Positions 34,772 through 48,970 of a stretch of 64,000 bases of DNA are shown one piece after another. Positions within the stretch are counted from its first letter, which is position 1, and each line of letters begins with the position of its first letter. This DNA is from Archivesica marissinica. Lineage: Eukaryota; Mollusca; Bivalvia; Venerida; Vesicomyidae. The position numbers and the translations under genes were made by a program. The DNA lies in assembly GCA_014843695.1 (NCBI GenBank), contig CM026391.1, positions 37,633,515 to 37,697,514 on the forward strand, read 5' to 3'. A model generated the notes under the pieces. It was not told the DNA's origin. It saw only the letters and a list, made by a program, of their open reading frames with translations, and ran no database searches.

Positions 34772-37700
34772 ACATGGCATATACACTAGCATGGTACATA
34801 ATACATGGCATGCACACTAGCATGGTACATAATACATGGCATACCCACTAGCATGATACATAATACATGGTATACCCACTAGCATGGTACATAATACATG
34901 GCATACCCACTAGCATGGTACATAATACATGGCATACCCACTAGCATGGTACATATTACATGGTATATCCACTAGCATGGTACATAATACATGGCATACC
35001 CACTAGCATGGTACATAATACATGGTATATCCACTAGCATGGTACATAATACATAGTCTACACACTAGCATGGTACATAATACATGGTATATCCACTAGC
35101 ATGGTACATAATACATGGTATACCCACTAGCATGGTACATAATACATGGTATACACACTAGCATGGTACATAATACATGGTATATCCACTAGCATGGTAC
35201 ATAATACATGGTATACCCACTAGCATGGTACATAATACATGGCATACCCACTAGCATGGTACATAATACATGGTATATCCACTAGCATGGTACATAATAC
35301 ATGGCATACCCACTAGCATGGTACATAATACATGGCATACCCACTATAATACATGCATACCCACTAGCATGGTACATAATACATGGCATACCCACTAGCA
35401 TGGTACATAATACATGGCATACCCACTAGCATGGTACATAATACATGGCATACCCACTAGCATGGTACATAATACATGGTATACCCACTAGCATGGTACA
35501 TAATACATGGTATATCCACTAGCATGGTACATAATACATGGTATATCCACTAGCATGGTACATAATACATGGCATACCCACTAGCATGGTACATAATACA
35601 TGGCATACCCACTAGCATGGTACATAATACATGGCATACCCACTAGCATGGTACATAATACATGGTATACCCACTAGCATGGTACATAATACATGGTATA
35701 TCCACTAGCATGGTACATAATACATGGCATACCACTAGCATGGTACATAATACATGGTATACCCACTAGCATGGTACATAATACATGGCATACCCACTAG
35801 CATGGTACATAATACATGGCATACCCACTAGCATGGTACATAATACATGGTATATCCACTAGCATGGTACATAATACATGGCATACCCACTAGCATGGTA
35901 CATAATACATGGCATACCCACTAGCATGGTACATAATACATGGCATACCCACTAGCATGGTACATAATACATGGTATATCCACTAGCATGGTACATAATA
36001 CATGGTATACCCACTAGCATGGTACATAATACATGGTATATCCACTAGCATGGTACATAATACATGGCATACCCACTAGCATGGTACATAATACATGGCA
36101 TACCCACTAGCATGGTACATAATACATGGCATACCCACTAGCATGGTACATAATACATGGCATACCCACTAGCATGGTACATAATACATGGTATACCCAC
36201 TAGCATGGTACATAATACATGGTATATCCACTAGCATGGTACATAATACATGGCATACCCACTAGCATGGTACATAATACATGGCATACCCACTAGCATG
36301 GTACATAATACATGGTATATCCACTAGCATGGTACATAATACATGGTATATCCACTAGCATGGTACATAATACATGGTATACCCACTAGCATGGTACATA
36401 ATACATGGTATACCCACTAGCATGGTACATAATACATGGTATATCCACTAGCATGGTACATAATACATGGCATACCCACTAGCATGGTACATAATACATG
36501 GCATACCCACTAGCATGGTACATAATACATGGTATATCCACTAGCATGGTACATAATACATGGTATATCCACTAGCATGGTACATAATACATGGTATACC
36601 CACTAGCATGGTACATAATACATGGCATACCCACTAGCATGGTACATAATACATGGTATATCCACTAGCATGGTACATAATACATGGCATACCCACTAGC
36701 ATGGTACATAATACATGGCATACCCACTAGCATGGTACATAATACATGGTATATCCACTAGCATGGTACATAATACATGGCATACCCACTAGCATGGTAC
36801 ATAATACATGGCATACCCACTAGCATGGTACATAATACATGGTATATCCACTAGCATGGTACATAATACATGGTATACCCACTAGCATGGTACATAATAC
36901 ATGGTATATCCACTAGCATGGTACATAATACATGGCATACCCACTAGCATGGTACATAATACATGGCATACCCACTAGCATGGTACATAATACATGGCAT
37001 ACCCACTAGCATGGTACATAATACATGGCATACCCACTAGCATGGTACATAATACATGGTATACCCACTAGCATGGTACATAATACATGGTATATCCACT
37101 AGCATGGTACATAATACATGGCATACCCACTAGCATGGTACATAATACATGGCATACCCACTAGCATGGTACATAATACATGGCATACCCACTAGCATGG
37201 TACATAATACATGGTATACCCACTAGCATGGTACATAATACATGGTATATCCACTAGCATGGTACATAATACATGGCATACCCACTAGCATGGTACATAA
37301 TACATGGCATACCCACTAGCATGGTACATAATACATGGCATACCCACTAGCATGGTACATAATACATGGCATACCACTAGCATGGTACATAATACATGGT
37401 ATATCCACTAGCATGGTACATAATACATGGTATATCCACTAGCATGGTACATAATACATGGCATACCCACTAGCATGGTACATAATACATGGCATACCCA
37501 CTAGCATGGTACATAATACATGGCATACCCACTAGCATGGTACATAATACATGGCATACCCACTAGCATGGTACATAATACATGGTATATCCACTAGCAT
37601 GGTACATAATACATGGTATACCCACTAGCATGGTACATAATACATGGCATACCCACTAGCATGGTACATAATACATGGTATACCCACTAGCATGGTACAT

Positions 37701-40700
37701 AATACATGGCATACCCACTAGCATGGTACATAATACATGGCATACCCACTAGCATGGTACATAATACATGGCATACCCACTAGCATGGTACATAATACAT
37801 GGTATATCCACTAGCATGGTACATAATACATGGCATACCCACTAGCATGGTACATAATACATGGCATACCCACTAGCATGGTACATAATACATGGTATAT
37901 CCACTAGCATGGTACATAATACATGGTATACCCACTAGCATGGTACATAATACATGGCATACCCACTAGCATGGTACATAATACATGGTATACCCACTAG
38001 CATGGTACATAATACATGGTATATCCACTAGCATGGTACATAATACATGGTATACCCACTAGCATGGTACATAATACATGGTATATCCACTAGCATGGTA
38101 CATAATACATGGTATATCCACTAGCATGGTACATAATACATGGCATACCCACTAGCATGGTACATAATACATGGCATACCCACTAGCATGGTACATAATA
38201 CATGGCATACCCACTAGCATGGTACATAATACATGGCATACCCACTAGCATGGTACATAATACATGGTATATCCACTAGCATGGTACATAATACATGGCA
38301 TACCCACTAGCATGGTACATAATACATGGTATATCCACTAGCATGGTACATAATACATGGTATATCCACTAGCATGGTACATAATACATGGTATATCCAC
38401 TAGCATGGTACATAATACATGGTATACCCACTAGCATGGTACATAATACATGGCATACCCACTAGCATGGTACATAATACATGGCATACCCACTAGCATG
38501 GTACATAATACATGGCATACCCACTAGCATGGTACATAATACATGGTATATCCACTAGCATGGTACATAATACATGGCATACCCACTAGCATGGTACATA
38601 ATACATGGCATACCCACTAGCATGGTACATAATACATGGCATACCCACTAGCATGGTACATAATACATGGTATATCCACTAGCATGGTACATAATACATG
38701 GCATACCCACTAGCATGGTACATAATACATGGTATATCCACTAGCATGGTACATAATACATGGTATATCCACTAGCATGGTACATAATACATGGTATACC
38801 CACTAGCATGGTACATAATACATGGCATACCCACTAGCATGGTACATAATACATGGCATACCCACTAGCATGGTACATAATACATGGCATACCCACTAGC
38901 ATGGTACATAATACATGCATACCCACTAGCATGGTACATAATACATGGCATACCACTAGCATGGTACATAATACATGGCATACCACTAGCATGGTACATA
39001 ATACATGGTATATCCACTAGCATGGTACATAATACATGGTAACCACTAGCATGGTACATAATACATGGTATACCCACTAGCATGGTACATAATACATGGC
39101 ATACCCACTAGCATGGTACATAATACATGGTATATCCACTAGCATGGTACATAATACATGGCATACCCACTAGCATGGTACATAATACATGGTATACCCA
39201 CTAGCATGGTACATAATACATGGTATACCCACTAGCATGGTACATAATACATGGCATACCCACTAGCATGGTACATAATACATGGTATATCCACTAGCAT
39301 GGTACATAATACATGGTATATCCACTAGCATGGTACATAATACATGGTATATCCACTAGCATGGTACATAATACATGGCATACCCACTAGCATGGTACAT
39401 AATACATGGCATACCCACTAGCATGGTACATAATACATGGCATACCCACTAGCATGGTACATAATACATGGTATATCCACTAGCATGGTACATAATACAT
39501 GGCATACCCACTAGCATGGTACATAATACATGGCATACCCACTAGCATGGTACATAATACATGGCATACCCACTAGCATGGTACATAATACATGGTATAT
39601 CCACTAGCATGGTACATAATACATGGCATACCCACTAGCATGGTACATAATACATGGCATATCCACTAGCATGGTACATAATACATGGCATACCACTAGC
39701 ATGGTACATAATACATGGCATACCCACTAGCATGGTACATAATACATGGCATACCACTAGCATGGTACATAATACATGGCATATCCACTAGCATGGTACA
39801 TAATACATGGTATATCCACTAGCATGGTACATAATACATGGCATACCCACTAGCATGGTACATAATACATGGCATACCCACTAGCATGGTACATAATACA
39901 TGGTATATCCACTAGCATGGTACATAATACATGGCATACCCACTAGCATGGTACATAATACATGGCATACCCACTAGCATGGTACATAATACATGGTATA
40001 TCCACTAGCATGGTACATAATACATGGCATACCCACTAGCATGGTACATAATACATGGCATACCCACTAGCATGGTACATAATACATGGTATATCCACTA
40101 GCATGGTACATAATACATGGCATACCCACTAGCATGGTACATAATACATGGCATACCCACTAGCATGGTACATAATACATGGCATACACTAGCATGGTAC
40201 ATAATACATGGCATACCACTAGCATGGTACATAATACATGGTATATCCACTAGCATGGTACATAATACATGGTATATCCACTAGCATGGTACATAATACA
40301 TGGTATATCCACTAGCATGGTACATAATACATGGCATACCCACTAGCATGGTACATAATACATGGTATATCCACTAGCATGGTACATAATACATGGCATA
40401 CCCACTAGCATGGTACATAATACATGGCATACCCACTAGCATGGTACATAATACATGGCATACACTAGCATGGTACATAATACATGGCATACCCACTAGC
40501 ATGGTACATAATACATGGCATACCCACTAGCATGGTACATAATACATGGTATATCCACTAGCATGGTACATAATACATGGTATATCCACTAGCATGGTAC
40601 ATAATACATGGTATATCCACTAGCATGGTACATAATACATGGTATACCCACTAGCATGGTACATAATACATGGTATACCCACTAGCATGGTACATAATAC

Positions 40701-42838
40701 ATGGTATACCCACTAGCATGGTACATAATACATGGTATATCCACTAGCATGGTACATAATACATGGTATATCCACTAGCATGGTACATAATACATGGCAT
40801 ACCCACTAGCATGGTACATAATACATGGTATACCCACTAGCATGGTACATAATACATGGCATACCCACTAGCATGGTACATAATACATGGCATACCCACT
40901 AGCATGGTACATAATACATGGTATATCCACTAGCATGGTACATAATACATGGCATACCCACTAGCATGGTACATAATACATGGCATACCCACTAGCATGG
41001 TACATAATACATGGCATACCCACTAGCATGGTACATAATACATGGCATACCCACTAGCATGGTACATAATACATGGTATATCCACTAGCATGGTACATAA
41101 TACATGGTATATCCACTAGCATGGTACATAATACATGGCATACCCACTAGCATGGTACATAATACATGGCATACCCACTAGCATGGTACATAATACATGG
41201 TATATCCACTAGCATGGTACATAATACATGGCATACCCACTAGCATGGTACATAATACATGGTATATCCACTAGCATGGTACATAATACATGGTATATCC
41301 ACTAGCATGGTACATAATACATGGCATACCCACTAGCATGGTACATAATACATGGCATACCCACTAGCATGGTACATAATACATGGTATATCCACTAGCA
41401 TGGTACATAATACATGGCATACCCACTAGCATGGTACATAATACATGGCATACCCACTAGCATGGTACATAATACATGGCATACCCACTAGCATGGTACA
41501 TAATACATGGCATACCCACTAGCATGGTACATAATACATGGTATATCCACTAGCATGGTACATAATACATGGTATATCCACTAGCATGGTACATAATACA
41601 TGGCATACCCACTAGCATGGTACATAATACATGGTATATCCACTAGCATGGTACATAATACATGGTATATCCACTAGCATGGTACATAATACATGGTATA
41701 TCCACTAGCATGGTACATAATACATGGCATACCCACTAGCATGGTACATAATACATGGTATACCCACTAGCATGGTACATAATACATGGTATATCCACTA
41801 GCATGGTACATAATACATGGTATATCCACTAGCATGGTACATAATACATGGCATACCCACTAGCATGGTACATAATACATGGTATATCCACTAGCATGGT
41901 ACATAATACATGGTATATCCACTAGCATGGTACATAATACATGGTATATCCACTAGCATGGTACATAATACATGGCATACCCACTAGCATGGTACATAAT
42001 ACATGGCATACCCACTAGCATGGTACATAATACATGGTATACCCACTAGCATGGTACATAATACATGGTATACCCACTAGCATGGTACATAATACATGGC
42101 ATACCCACTAGCATGGTACATAATACATGGCATACCCACTAGCATGGTACATAATACATGGCATACCCACTAGCATGGTACATAATACATGGTATACCCA
42201 CTAGCATGGTACATAATACATGGTATATCCACTAGCATGGTACATAATACATGGCATACCCACTAGCATGGTACATAATACATGGCATACCCACTAGCAT
42301 GGTACATAATACATGGCATACCCACTAGCATGGTACATAATACATGGCATACCCACTAGCATGGTACATAATACATGGTATACCCACTAGCATGGTACAT
42401 AATACATGGTATATCCACTAGCATGGTACATAATACATGGCATACCCACTAGCATGGTACATAATACATGGCATACCCACTAGCATGGTACATAATACAT
42501 GGTATATCCACTAGCATGGTACATAATACATGGCATACCCACTAGCATGGTACATAATACATGGCATACCCACTAGCATGGTACATAATACATGGTATAT
42601 CCACTAGCATGGTACATAATACATGGCATACCCACTAGCATGGTACATAATACATGGCATACCCACTAGCATGGTACATAATACATGGTATATCCACTAG
42701 CATGGTACATAATACATGGTATATCCACTAGCATGGTACATAATACATGGTATATCCACTAGCATGGTACATAATACATGGCATACCCACTAGCATGGTA
42801 CATAATACATGGCATACCCACTAGCATGGTACATAATA
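34772..42838. repeat. 31-bp satellite array (about 260 units)
   Basis: Tandem 31-bp units built on CCACTAGCATGGTACATAAT followed by ACATGG and a variable GCATAC, GTATAT or GTATAC block. Almost all variation is at two sites (GC/GT and CC/TC). Scattered units are 30 bp or shorter (for example near 35345, 35732, 37373, 38915, 40186). The first units at 34772-34855 are the most diverged (ATACACTAG, ATGCACACTAG, CATGATACAT), as expected at an array edge. TAG within the unit closes most frames. The array ends in assembly gap 1, so its true length is unknown. Confidence 0.97.
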
Positions 42839-43838
42839 NNNNNNNNNNNNNNNNNNNNNNNNNNNNNNNNNNNNNNNNNNNNNNNNNNNNNNNNNNNNNN
42901 NNNNNNNNNNNNNNNNNNNNNNNNNNNNNNNNNNNNNNNNNNNNNNNNNNNNNNNNNNNNNNNNNNNNNNNNNNNNNNNNNNNNNNNNNNNNNNNNNNNN
43001 NNNNNNNNNNNNNNNNNNNNNNNNNNNNNNNNNNNNNNNNNNNNNNNNNNNNNNNNNNNNNNNNNNNNNNNNNNNNNNNNNNNNNNNNNNNNNNNNNNNN
43101 NNNNNNNNNNNNNNNNNNNNNNNNNNNNNNNNNNNNNNNNNNNNNNNNNNNNNNNNNNNNNNNNNNNNNNNNNNNNNNNNNNNNNNNNNNNNNNNNNNNN
43201 NNNNNNNNNNNNNNNNNNNNNNNNNNNNNNNNNNNNNNNNNNNNNNNNNNNNNNNNNNNNNNNNNNNNNNNNNNNNNNNNNNNNNNNNNNNNNNNNNNNN
43301 NNNNNNNNNNNNNNNNNNNNNNNNNNNNNNNNNNNNNNNNNNNNNNNNNNNNNNNNNNNNNNNNNNNNNNNNNNNNNNNNNNNNNNNNNNNNNNNNNNNN
43401 NNNNNNNNNNNNNNNNNNNNNNNNNNNNNNNNNNNNNNNNNNNNNNNNNNNNNNNNNNNNNNNNNNNNNNNNNNNNNNNNNNNNNNNNNNNNNNNNNNNN
43501 NNNNNNNNNNNNNNNNNNNNNNNNNNNNNNNNNNNNNNNNNNNNNNNNNNNNNNNNNNNNNNNNNNNNNNNNNNNNNNNNNNNNNNNNNNNNNNNNNNNN
43601 NNNNNNNNNNNNNNNNNNNNNNNNNNNNNNNNNNNNNNNNNNNNNNNNNNNNNNNNNNNNNNNNNNNNNNNNNNNNNNNNNNNNNNNNNNNNNNNNNNNN
43701 NNNNNNNNNNNNNNNNNNNNNNNNNNNNNNNNNNNNNNNNNNNNNNNNNNNNNNNNNNNNNNNNNNNNNNNNNNNNNNNNNNNNNNNNNNNNNNNNNNNN
43801 NNNNNNNNNNNNNNNNNNNNNNNNNNNNNNNNNNNNNN
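42839..43838. other. assembly gap 1 (exactly 1000 N)
   Basis: A run of exactly 1000 N, a round size suggesting a nominal scaffold gap. It joins a contig ending in the 31-bp satellite to one starting inside the 22-bp minisatellite. Confidence 0.99.
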
Positions 43839-44017
43839 TTAAAGAAGTATATTAGAACATTTAAAGAAGTATATTAGAACATTTAAAGAAGTATATTACA
43901 ACATTTAAAGAAGTATATTACAACATTTAAAGAAGTATATTAGAACATGTTAAGAAGTATATTAGAACATTTAAAGAAGTATATTAGAACATTTAAAGAA
44001 GTTAATTAGAACATTTT
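43839..44017. repeat. 22-bp minisatellite, inverted arm (about 8 copies, truncated by the gap)
   Basis: Reverse complement of the 32408-32585 part of the left minisatellite (offset sum 76424). The first base after the N run is already inside a unit. Confidence 0.95.
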
Positions 44018-44140
44018 TTCATTTTGATGTCCCTATCCGGGTAACGATTTTTTGTTAAGTATTTAAGTATATACGTTCATTTCTTTATATATTTTACCAA
44101 GTTTTTTTTAAATAACATTGTAAAAGAGTATTACTTGTGT

Positions 44141-44391
44141 GACGTCCGTGGTCCAGTGGTAGAGTGACGTCCGTGGTCCAGTGGTAGAGCGTCGGATTTG
44201 GAATCGAACGGTCCGGGTTTGATACTCGGTCAGGCCACTTATGTAGTGTTATTGAGCAAGGCTCCTCACACACATTGCTTAGTACTGGTTAACCACTTAG
44301 GTCGGCTAAGCCTGTCCAGGAATACATGGCTAGTTTCCCGCAAGGGGTTTGACATTAATGGAATATACATACATACATTGCTTAATTTTAT
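44141..44391 (+). mobile_element. tRNA-derived SINE, inverted-arm copy
   Basis: Mirror of 32033-32283, with the same 25-bp head duplication (44141-44165 and from 44166) and the same tail. The 85-codon open frame from 44198 translates identically to its left-arm partner. Confidence 0.8.
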
Positions 44392-44535
44392 TTTCTATAT
44401 GTTTAGTGTGTCTCTTGATGATGAATGCATAGAAACATTGCCTCGGTTAATTTGACGAACATGTGTAAAAAAAAAAATGATTAAAAGTGGCTATAAAGTG
44501 AGAAAGGTGGGGGTCGATCGCTTCTACCTAATATC

Positions 44536-45025
44536 TTATGTTTTATTCTATATGATACAATGTTATGTTTTATTCTATATGATACAATGTTATGTTTTAT
44601 TCTATATGACACAATGTTATGTTTTATTCTATATGATACGAGGTTATGTGTTATTCTATATGATACAATGTTATGTTTTATTCTATATGATACGAGCTTA
44701 TGTTTTATTCTATATGATACAATGTTATGTTTTATTCTAAATGATACGAGCATATGTTTTATTCTATATCACACAATGTTATGTTTTATTCTATATGATA
44801 CGAGCTTATGTTTTATTCTATATGATACAATGTTATGTTTTATTCTATATGATACGAGCTTATGTTTTATTCTATATGATACAATGTTATGTTTTATTCT
44901 ATATGATACGAGCTTATGTTTTATTCTATATGATACGAGCTTATGTTTTATTCTATATCATACGAGCTTATGTTTTATTCTATATGATACGAGCTTATGT
45001 TTTATTCTATATGATACGAGGTTAC
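44536..45025. repeat. 27-bp minisatellite, inverted-arm copy
   Basis: Mirror of 31391-31889 with the same order of type A and B units but without the 9-bp insert seen at 31521-31529. Confidence 0.92.
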
Positions 45026-45337
45026 TGTATTGATACGACTATAATTTGTATTTATGCACTGGGATTGCCTTGTTGAACGAATGTTGACCATTTCAAATTG
45101 TGTCTAGCTATTTTACCCGAGTTTAACGCAATGTCTTTTTCGATTTCGATCATTTGATATGTACAACAGATATTTAAATGATTCGAATTTCGGCAACGTG
45201 TTTTTATATTTCGTACTCGAGATAAACTATGTACACAGAATTATCATAAAATTAACTATGTTATTAAGTTCGTATCCTAATCAAATGTATCTAAAGTTTA
45301 AGGAAATATTAATACCAATGGTTCCTAGATAATCTCG

Positions 45338-45735
45338 AGTGTTAGTCCATAGGTCTTGTACAACCGGGCATTCCCAACACAGGTGTTAGTCTATAGGTCT
45401 TGTACGACAGGGCATTCCCAACACAGGTGTTAGTCTATAGGTCTTGTACGACAGGGCATTCCCAACACAGGTGTTAGTCTATAGGTCTTGTACGACCGGG
45501 CATTCCCAACACAGGTGTTAGTCTATTGGTCTTGTACGACAGGGCATTCCCAACACAGGTGTTAGTCTATAGGTCTTGTACGACAGGGCATTTCCAACAC
45601 AGGTGTTAGTCTATTGGTCTTGTACGACAGGGCCTTCCCAACACATATGTTAGTCTATAGGTCTTGTACGACAGGGCATTCCCAACACAGGTGTTAGTCT
45701 ATAGGTCTTGTACGACAGGGCATTCCCAACACAGA
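45338..45735 (-). repeat. 44-bp minisatellite in the LINE, inverted-arm copy
   Basis: Mirror of 30681-31076 with the same copy number and the same single TGG-bearing terminal unit (CCATAG on the plus strand near 45348). Confidence 0.9.
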
Positions 45736-45793
45736 TGTTCTATGCTTTCTATGCTCATACTACAAAAGTCACATAGGTAGGAGTCGGTTAATT

Positions 45794-45837
45794 ATGCATT
45801 CATGTGGTGGCGACTTTAAATAAACTTATATACGTAC
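45794..45837 (-). mobile_element. 44-bp micro-insertion, inverted-arm copy
   Basis: Mirror of 30579-30622, flanked by GTCGGTTAATT direct repeats on the plus strand. Confidence 0.7.
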
Positions 45838-45893
45838 GTCGGTTAATTTACACATATAGAGATACTTGTTTGTTTGAACCAGTCTCATTAGAT

Positions 45894-46082
45894 AGATTTA
45901 ATACTATTTTATTGCATTTTTGCATACAATACATTACATATATAAATACAATACTAAGAACTAATCGGAGATTAATGTGTAATTATATGATTGCAGTATA
46001 CGATACATTTGTTTTGTCAAGGGGAAAAAAGCAAATGGGTTGGGCTACAAGTTATAACAACATTATTTACAGCCCTCCCCGT
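45894..46082 (-). mobile_element. 189-bp insertion with target-site duplication, inverted-arm copy
   Basis: Mirror of 30334-30522, flanked by AGTCTCATTAGAT on both sides on the plus strand. Confidence 0.75.
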
Positions 46083-46194
46083 AGTCTCATTAGATATGTA
46101 TATTGATAGGTTCTCCGTTTGGTGTGAATCGTTGCATTATATGCCATGCAGTAGTGTATTTTCCATTTAAGATTGTCATCATTAAACACCTTTG

Positions 46195-46361
46195 AGCATT
46201 TTTTGCTCGGAGTTTCTAAGTTCCACGTGCTTTGAATGTATCTATGTTTGATATAGCATTTTTGCTCGGAGTTTCTACGTTCCACGTTCTTTGAATGTAT
46301 CTGTGTTTGATATAGCATTTTTGCTCGGAGTTTCTACGTTCCACGTTCTTTGAATGTATCT
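46195..46361 (-). repeat. 59-bp tandem repeat, inverted-arm copy
   Basis: Mirror of 30055-30221 with the same three units and the same third-copy substitutions. Confidence 0.88.
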
Positions 46362-48474
46362 GTTATTTAATTTTTGTAGCAAATTGTTCGGTCTTAGCCT
46401 AGTAACAATGTGTTGATTTAATTTATCTTTGTACTTTTTAGGACTATTACTGATCAAATAGTTGTATTTTAAAAAATCTTTATTGTTTAGATTATATACT
46501 TGCTTTACGTTCTCAAACGTGTAAACATTATTATGTCTACAATCATAAGATTTTCAATATACTTTGTTCCGTGATTGTACCATTCTTGATCATAAAAGTT
46601 TTTCCTGTAATTTTATGTCAGAATTATTCCAAATAATAGGCCTACTGGCTTTATCATTTTGATGTTCATACATATGTTTTATTTTAAACCAGGAAACAAA
46701 ACTGGTTGTGCTTGACACATTCTATTTATGTCTTTCAAAGAAAGATTACAATCAAATAACAAATTTACACCAATTTTGCTTCAAAGTCTTATCATAAAAA
46801 CATGTCCAAGAACCTGTGCGGTTGTTTGTTATCCGTTTTACCCAGCATACCTTAATTGAATATAGAACTGCGAACATGTCTTAATTGTATTCCTCCATTT
46901 GCATAGATTTGAAAAAGTATATTGCGTTTTATTTGGTCTGATTTTCCTTCCCAGATGCGTTGAATATTATACGATGTAAATTTTAGCACCTTTTCTGTTG
47001 GGATAGGTAAAACTGTAAATAGGTAGACCAATTTTGGAAGCGCAAATGTCTTTATTACTGTCATTTTACCTAGAAGTGTCAATTTACGGTGTTGCCATCT
47101 ATCTGTTTTGGACAGTTATGGAATACTTGCAATTTTGGTTCTAGGTTTAGATGCAAAGTCTGTTCGTTATCGTTGCTAAAATGTAATCTAAGAGTCTTCG
47201 TTTGCTTGGATGTCCATAAGAAGTAGTTTTGGTTGAACTAGGTTGTAGTTGTATGTCGCAGTGCTCCAATTCTTAATATTACTGATTTGGATACATTTAA
47301 TTTTAGACTACTAATGGCTCCAAATTCTGTAATTACATCTCTTATTCTATTAAATATTCAAACGGTGTGCTTCCCCATTTAATAAGTAGGACAACAATGT
47401 TTGCTATATTTCTTTATTATTTATTTTGATACCCTTTTATATCTTTATCAACAGTGATTTTATATGACAATAGTTCCATGCATATAATAAATAGATAACG
47501 ATGATAGTAGACAACCTTGTCTTACTCCTCTTTGTATATGTAACGCTTTTGTTAAATAACCATTGTTGATGATGATACTATTTATAGTATTATAAAACAT
47601 TTTGATCCAAGTGATGAAGGGGTCTCCAAAATTAAAATGACTTAGACATTTGTAAAGATACTTATGATTTAGACTATCAAAGTCTAAATTCATGGTATGA
47701 AAAGAATATGAGGCCAGGAAGGTCATGTTCATTGATATAGTCTCAATAAGTAATCGAACATTTTCTCCAATATAGCATCCCTTCATAAAACCAGTTTGAT
47801 TGGCACTTATGGTTTGGGGCAATACGTTTTTAATGTGGCTTACAATGGCTTGTGTTGCACTTTTATAAACACTGTTGAGTAGACTTATAGGCCGCCAGTT
47901 TGATATATATCTAACCGTTTGCCTGATTTCGGCTATAGAGTAATAATGCCTTGTTTCTGGAGATCTGTTAGTTCACCCTTAGTGTATGGGCTGTTTATTG
48001 ATTTCAAATAACAATTTTAATATCTTGTCAAAATATAGAACTCAGTTGTTAGACCGTCCGACCCTGGGCTTTTATTGTTGTTCATGTCACACAGAGATTG
48101 CAAGCACTCGTACTCGGTTAATATACCATCACATTGTGTTCACTGCTCATATGTAAGTTATGTGACAGAGAAAACAATCAATACGTGGAGTGCAGACCGC
48201 CTATATTTTGTGTAAAAGTTAGCCAGTTTGTTAAGATTAATGTATGTTCCTCTTTTTTTCGGCATGTCGCTGTTCTAAATTTGCGAAATATTTTGTATTA
48301 TTTTCAGAACCTTCAAGAGGTATTGCTTTTTATCTTAAGATTAAACCATTTATTTGTCTTTCATATATTTCACTTAACTCTTGCTGTTTAGTTTCCAAAT
48401 CTATCTTGCTTCTGTTGTCTTGGCTATCTGAGTGTATTACAATACTTCCAAGCGTATTTATTTCTTTTATTATA

Positions 48475-48704
48475 CCGTCTCAGTGGCCTAGTGATTAAGA
48501 CGTCCGCCTACGGAGCAGGAGGTCGAAGCTTCGAACCTCGTCAGGGGTTCATTCTGATATGGCCTGTTGGTGAACCGCCATCTAGTTAAATAATGGTTAC
48601 CGCTTGCCTGTCAGCATGACGCCTGGCATACACACATATGATTCGGGAAGTACTGAGGCATGTTCATAAAGAGGTGTCTCATAAGTCAGAAATGGCTGGC
48701 CCTT
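48475..48704 (+). mobile_element. tRNA-derived SINE in the LINE, inverted-arm copy
   Basis: Mirror of 27712-27941, reading head to tail on the plus strand: CCGTCTCAGTGGCCTAGTGA at 48475, then box B-like CTTCGAACC near 48530. Confidence 0.8.
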
Positions 48705-48970
48705 AATAGACTATAATAGACACTATAATAAACAAATACTATTAGATCTATTTCCGCGTGGGCATTTGGTTTTGTTTTAAATGAAGAATAGTTTATAGTT
48801 ACAGTTCTTATGCTCCCTTTTATTAGTTCCCAGAGAGTGTTTGGGTTTACATTTTTATTAAGATTGGCTATGTTATTAATACATTCTTTGATCGCTGTTT
48901 GGTAATTGCCGTGGTATAGAAAATTATTATTAATTTTGAAATAACCCTGTCTTGATGACATATATAGTGC

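Larger units (their letters stand above)
45056..48956 (-). pseudogene. L1/Tx1-like LINE ORF2 relic, inverted-arm copy
   Basis: Mirror of 27460-31360 (sum 76416). Open-frame fragments translate identically to the left arm, including the RT piece at 47460-47822 and the LLGKMTVIKTFALPKL piece at 46852-47082. The one substitution I found is at 47189 (mirror of 29227): left-arm G is A when the right arm is read on the LINE strand. The same stops, deletions and nested insertions are present, so decay preceded the duplication, or both arms are the same locus. Confidence 0.9.

Noticed and set aside
42778..43855. Open frames across the N runs (also around 60827-62065)
   Set aside because: They consist almost wholly of unknown bases from assembly gaps.
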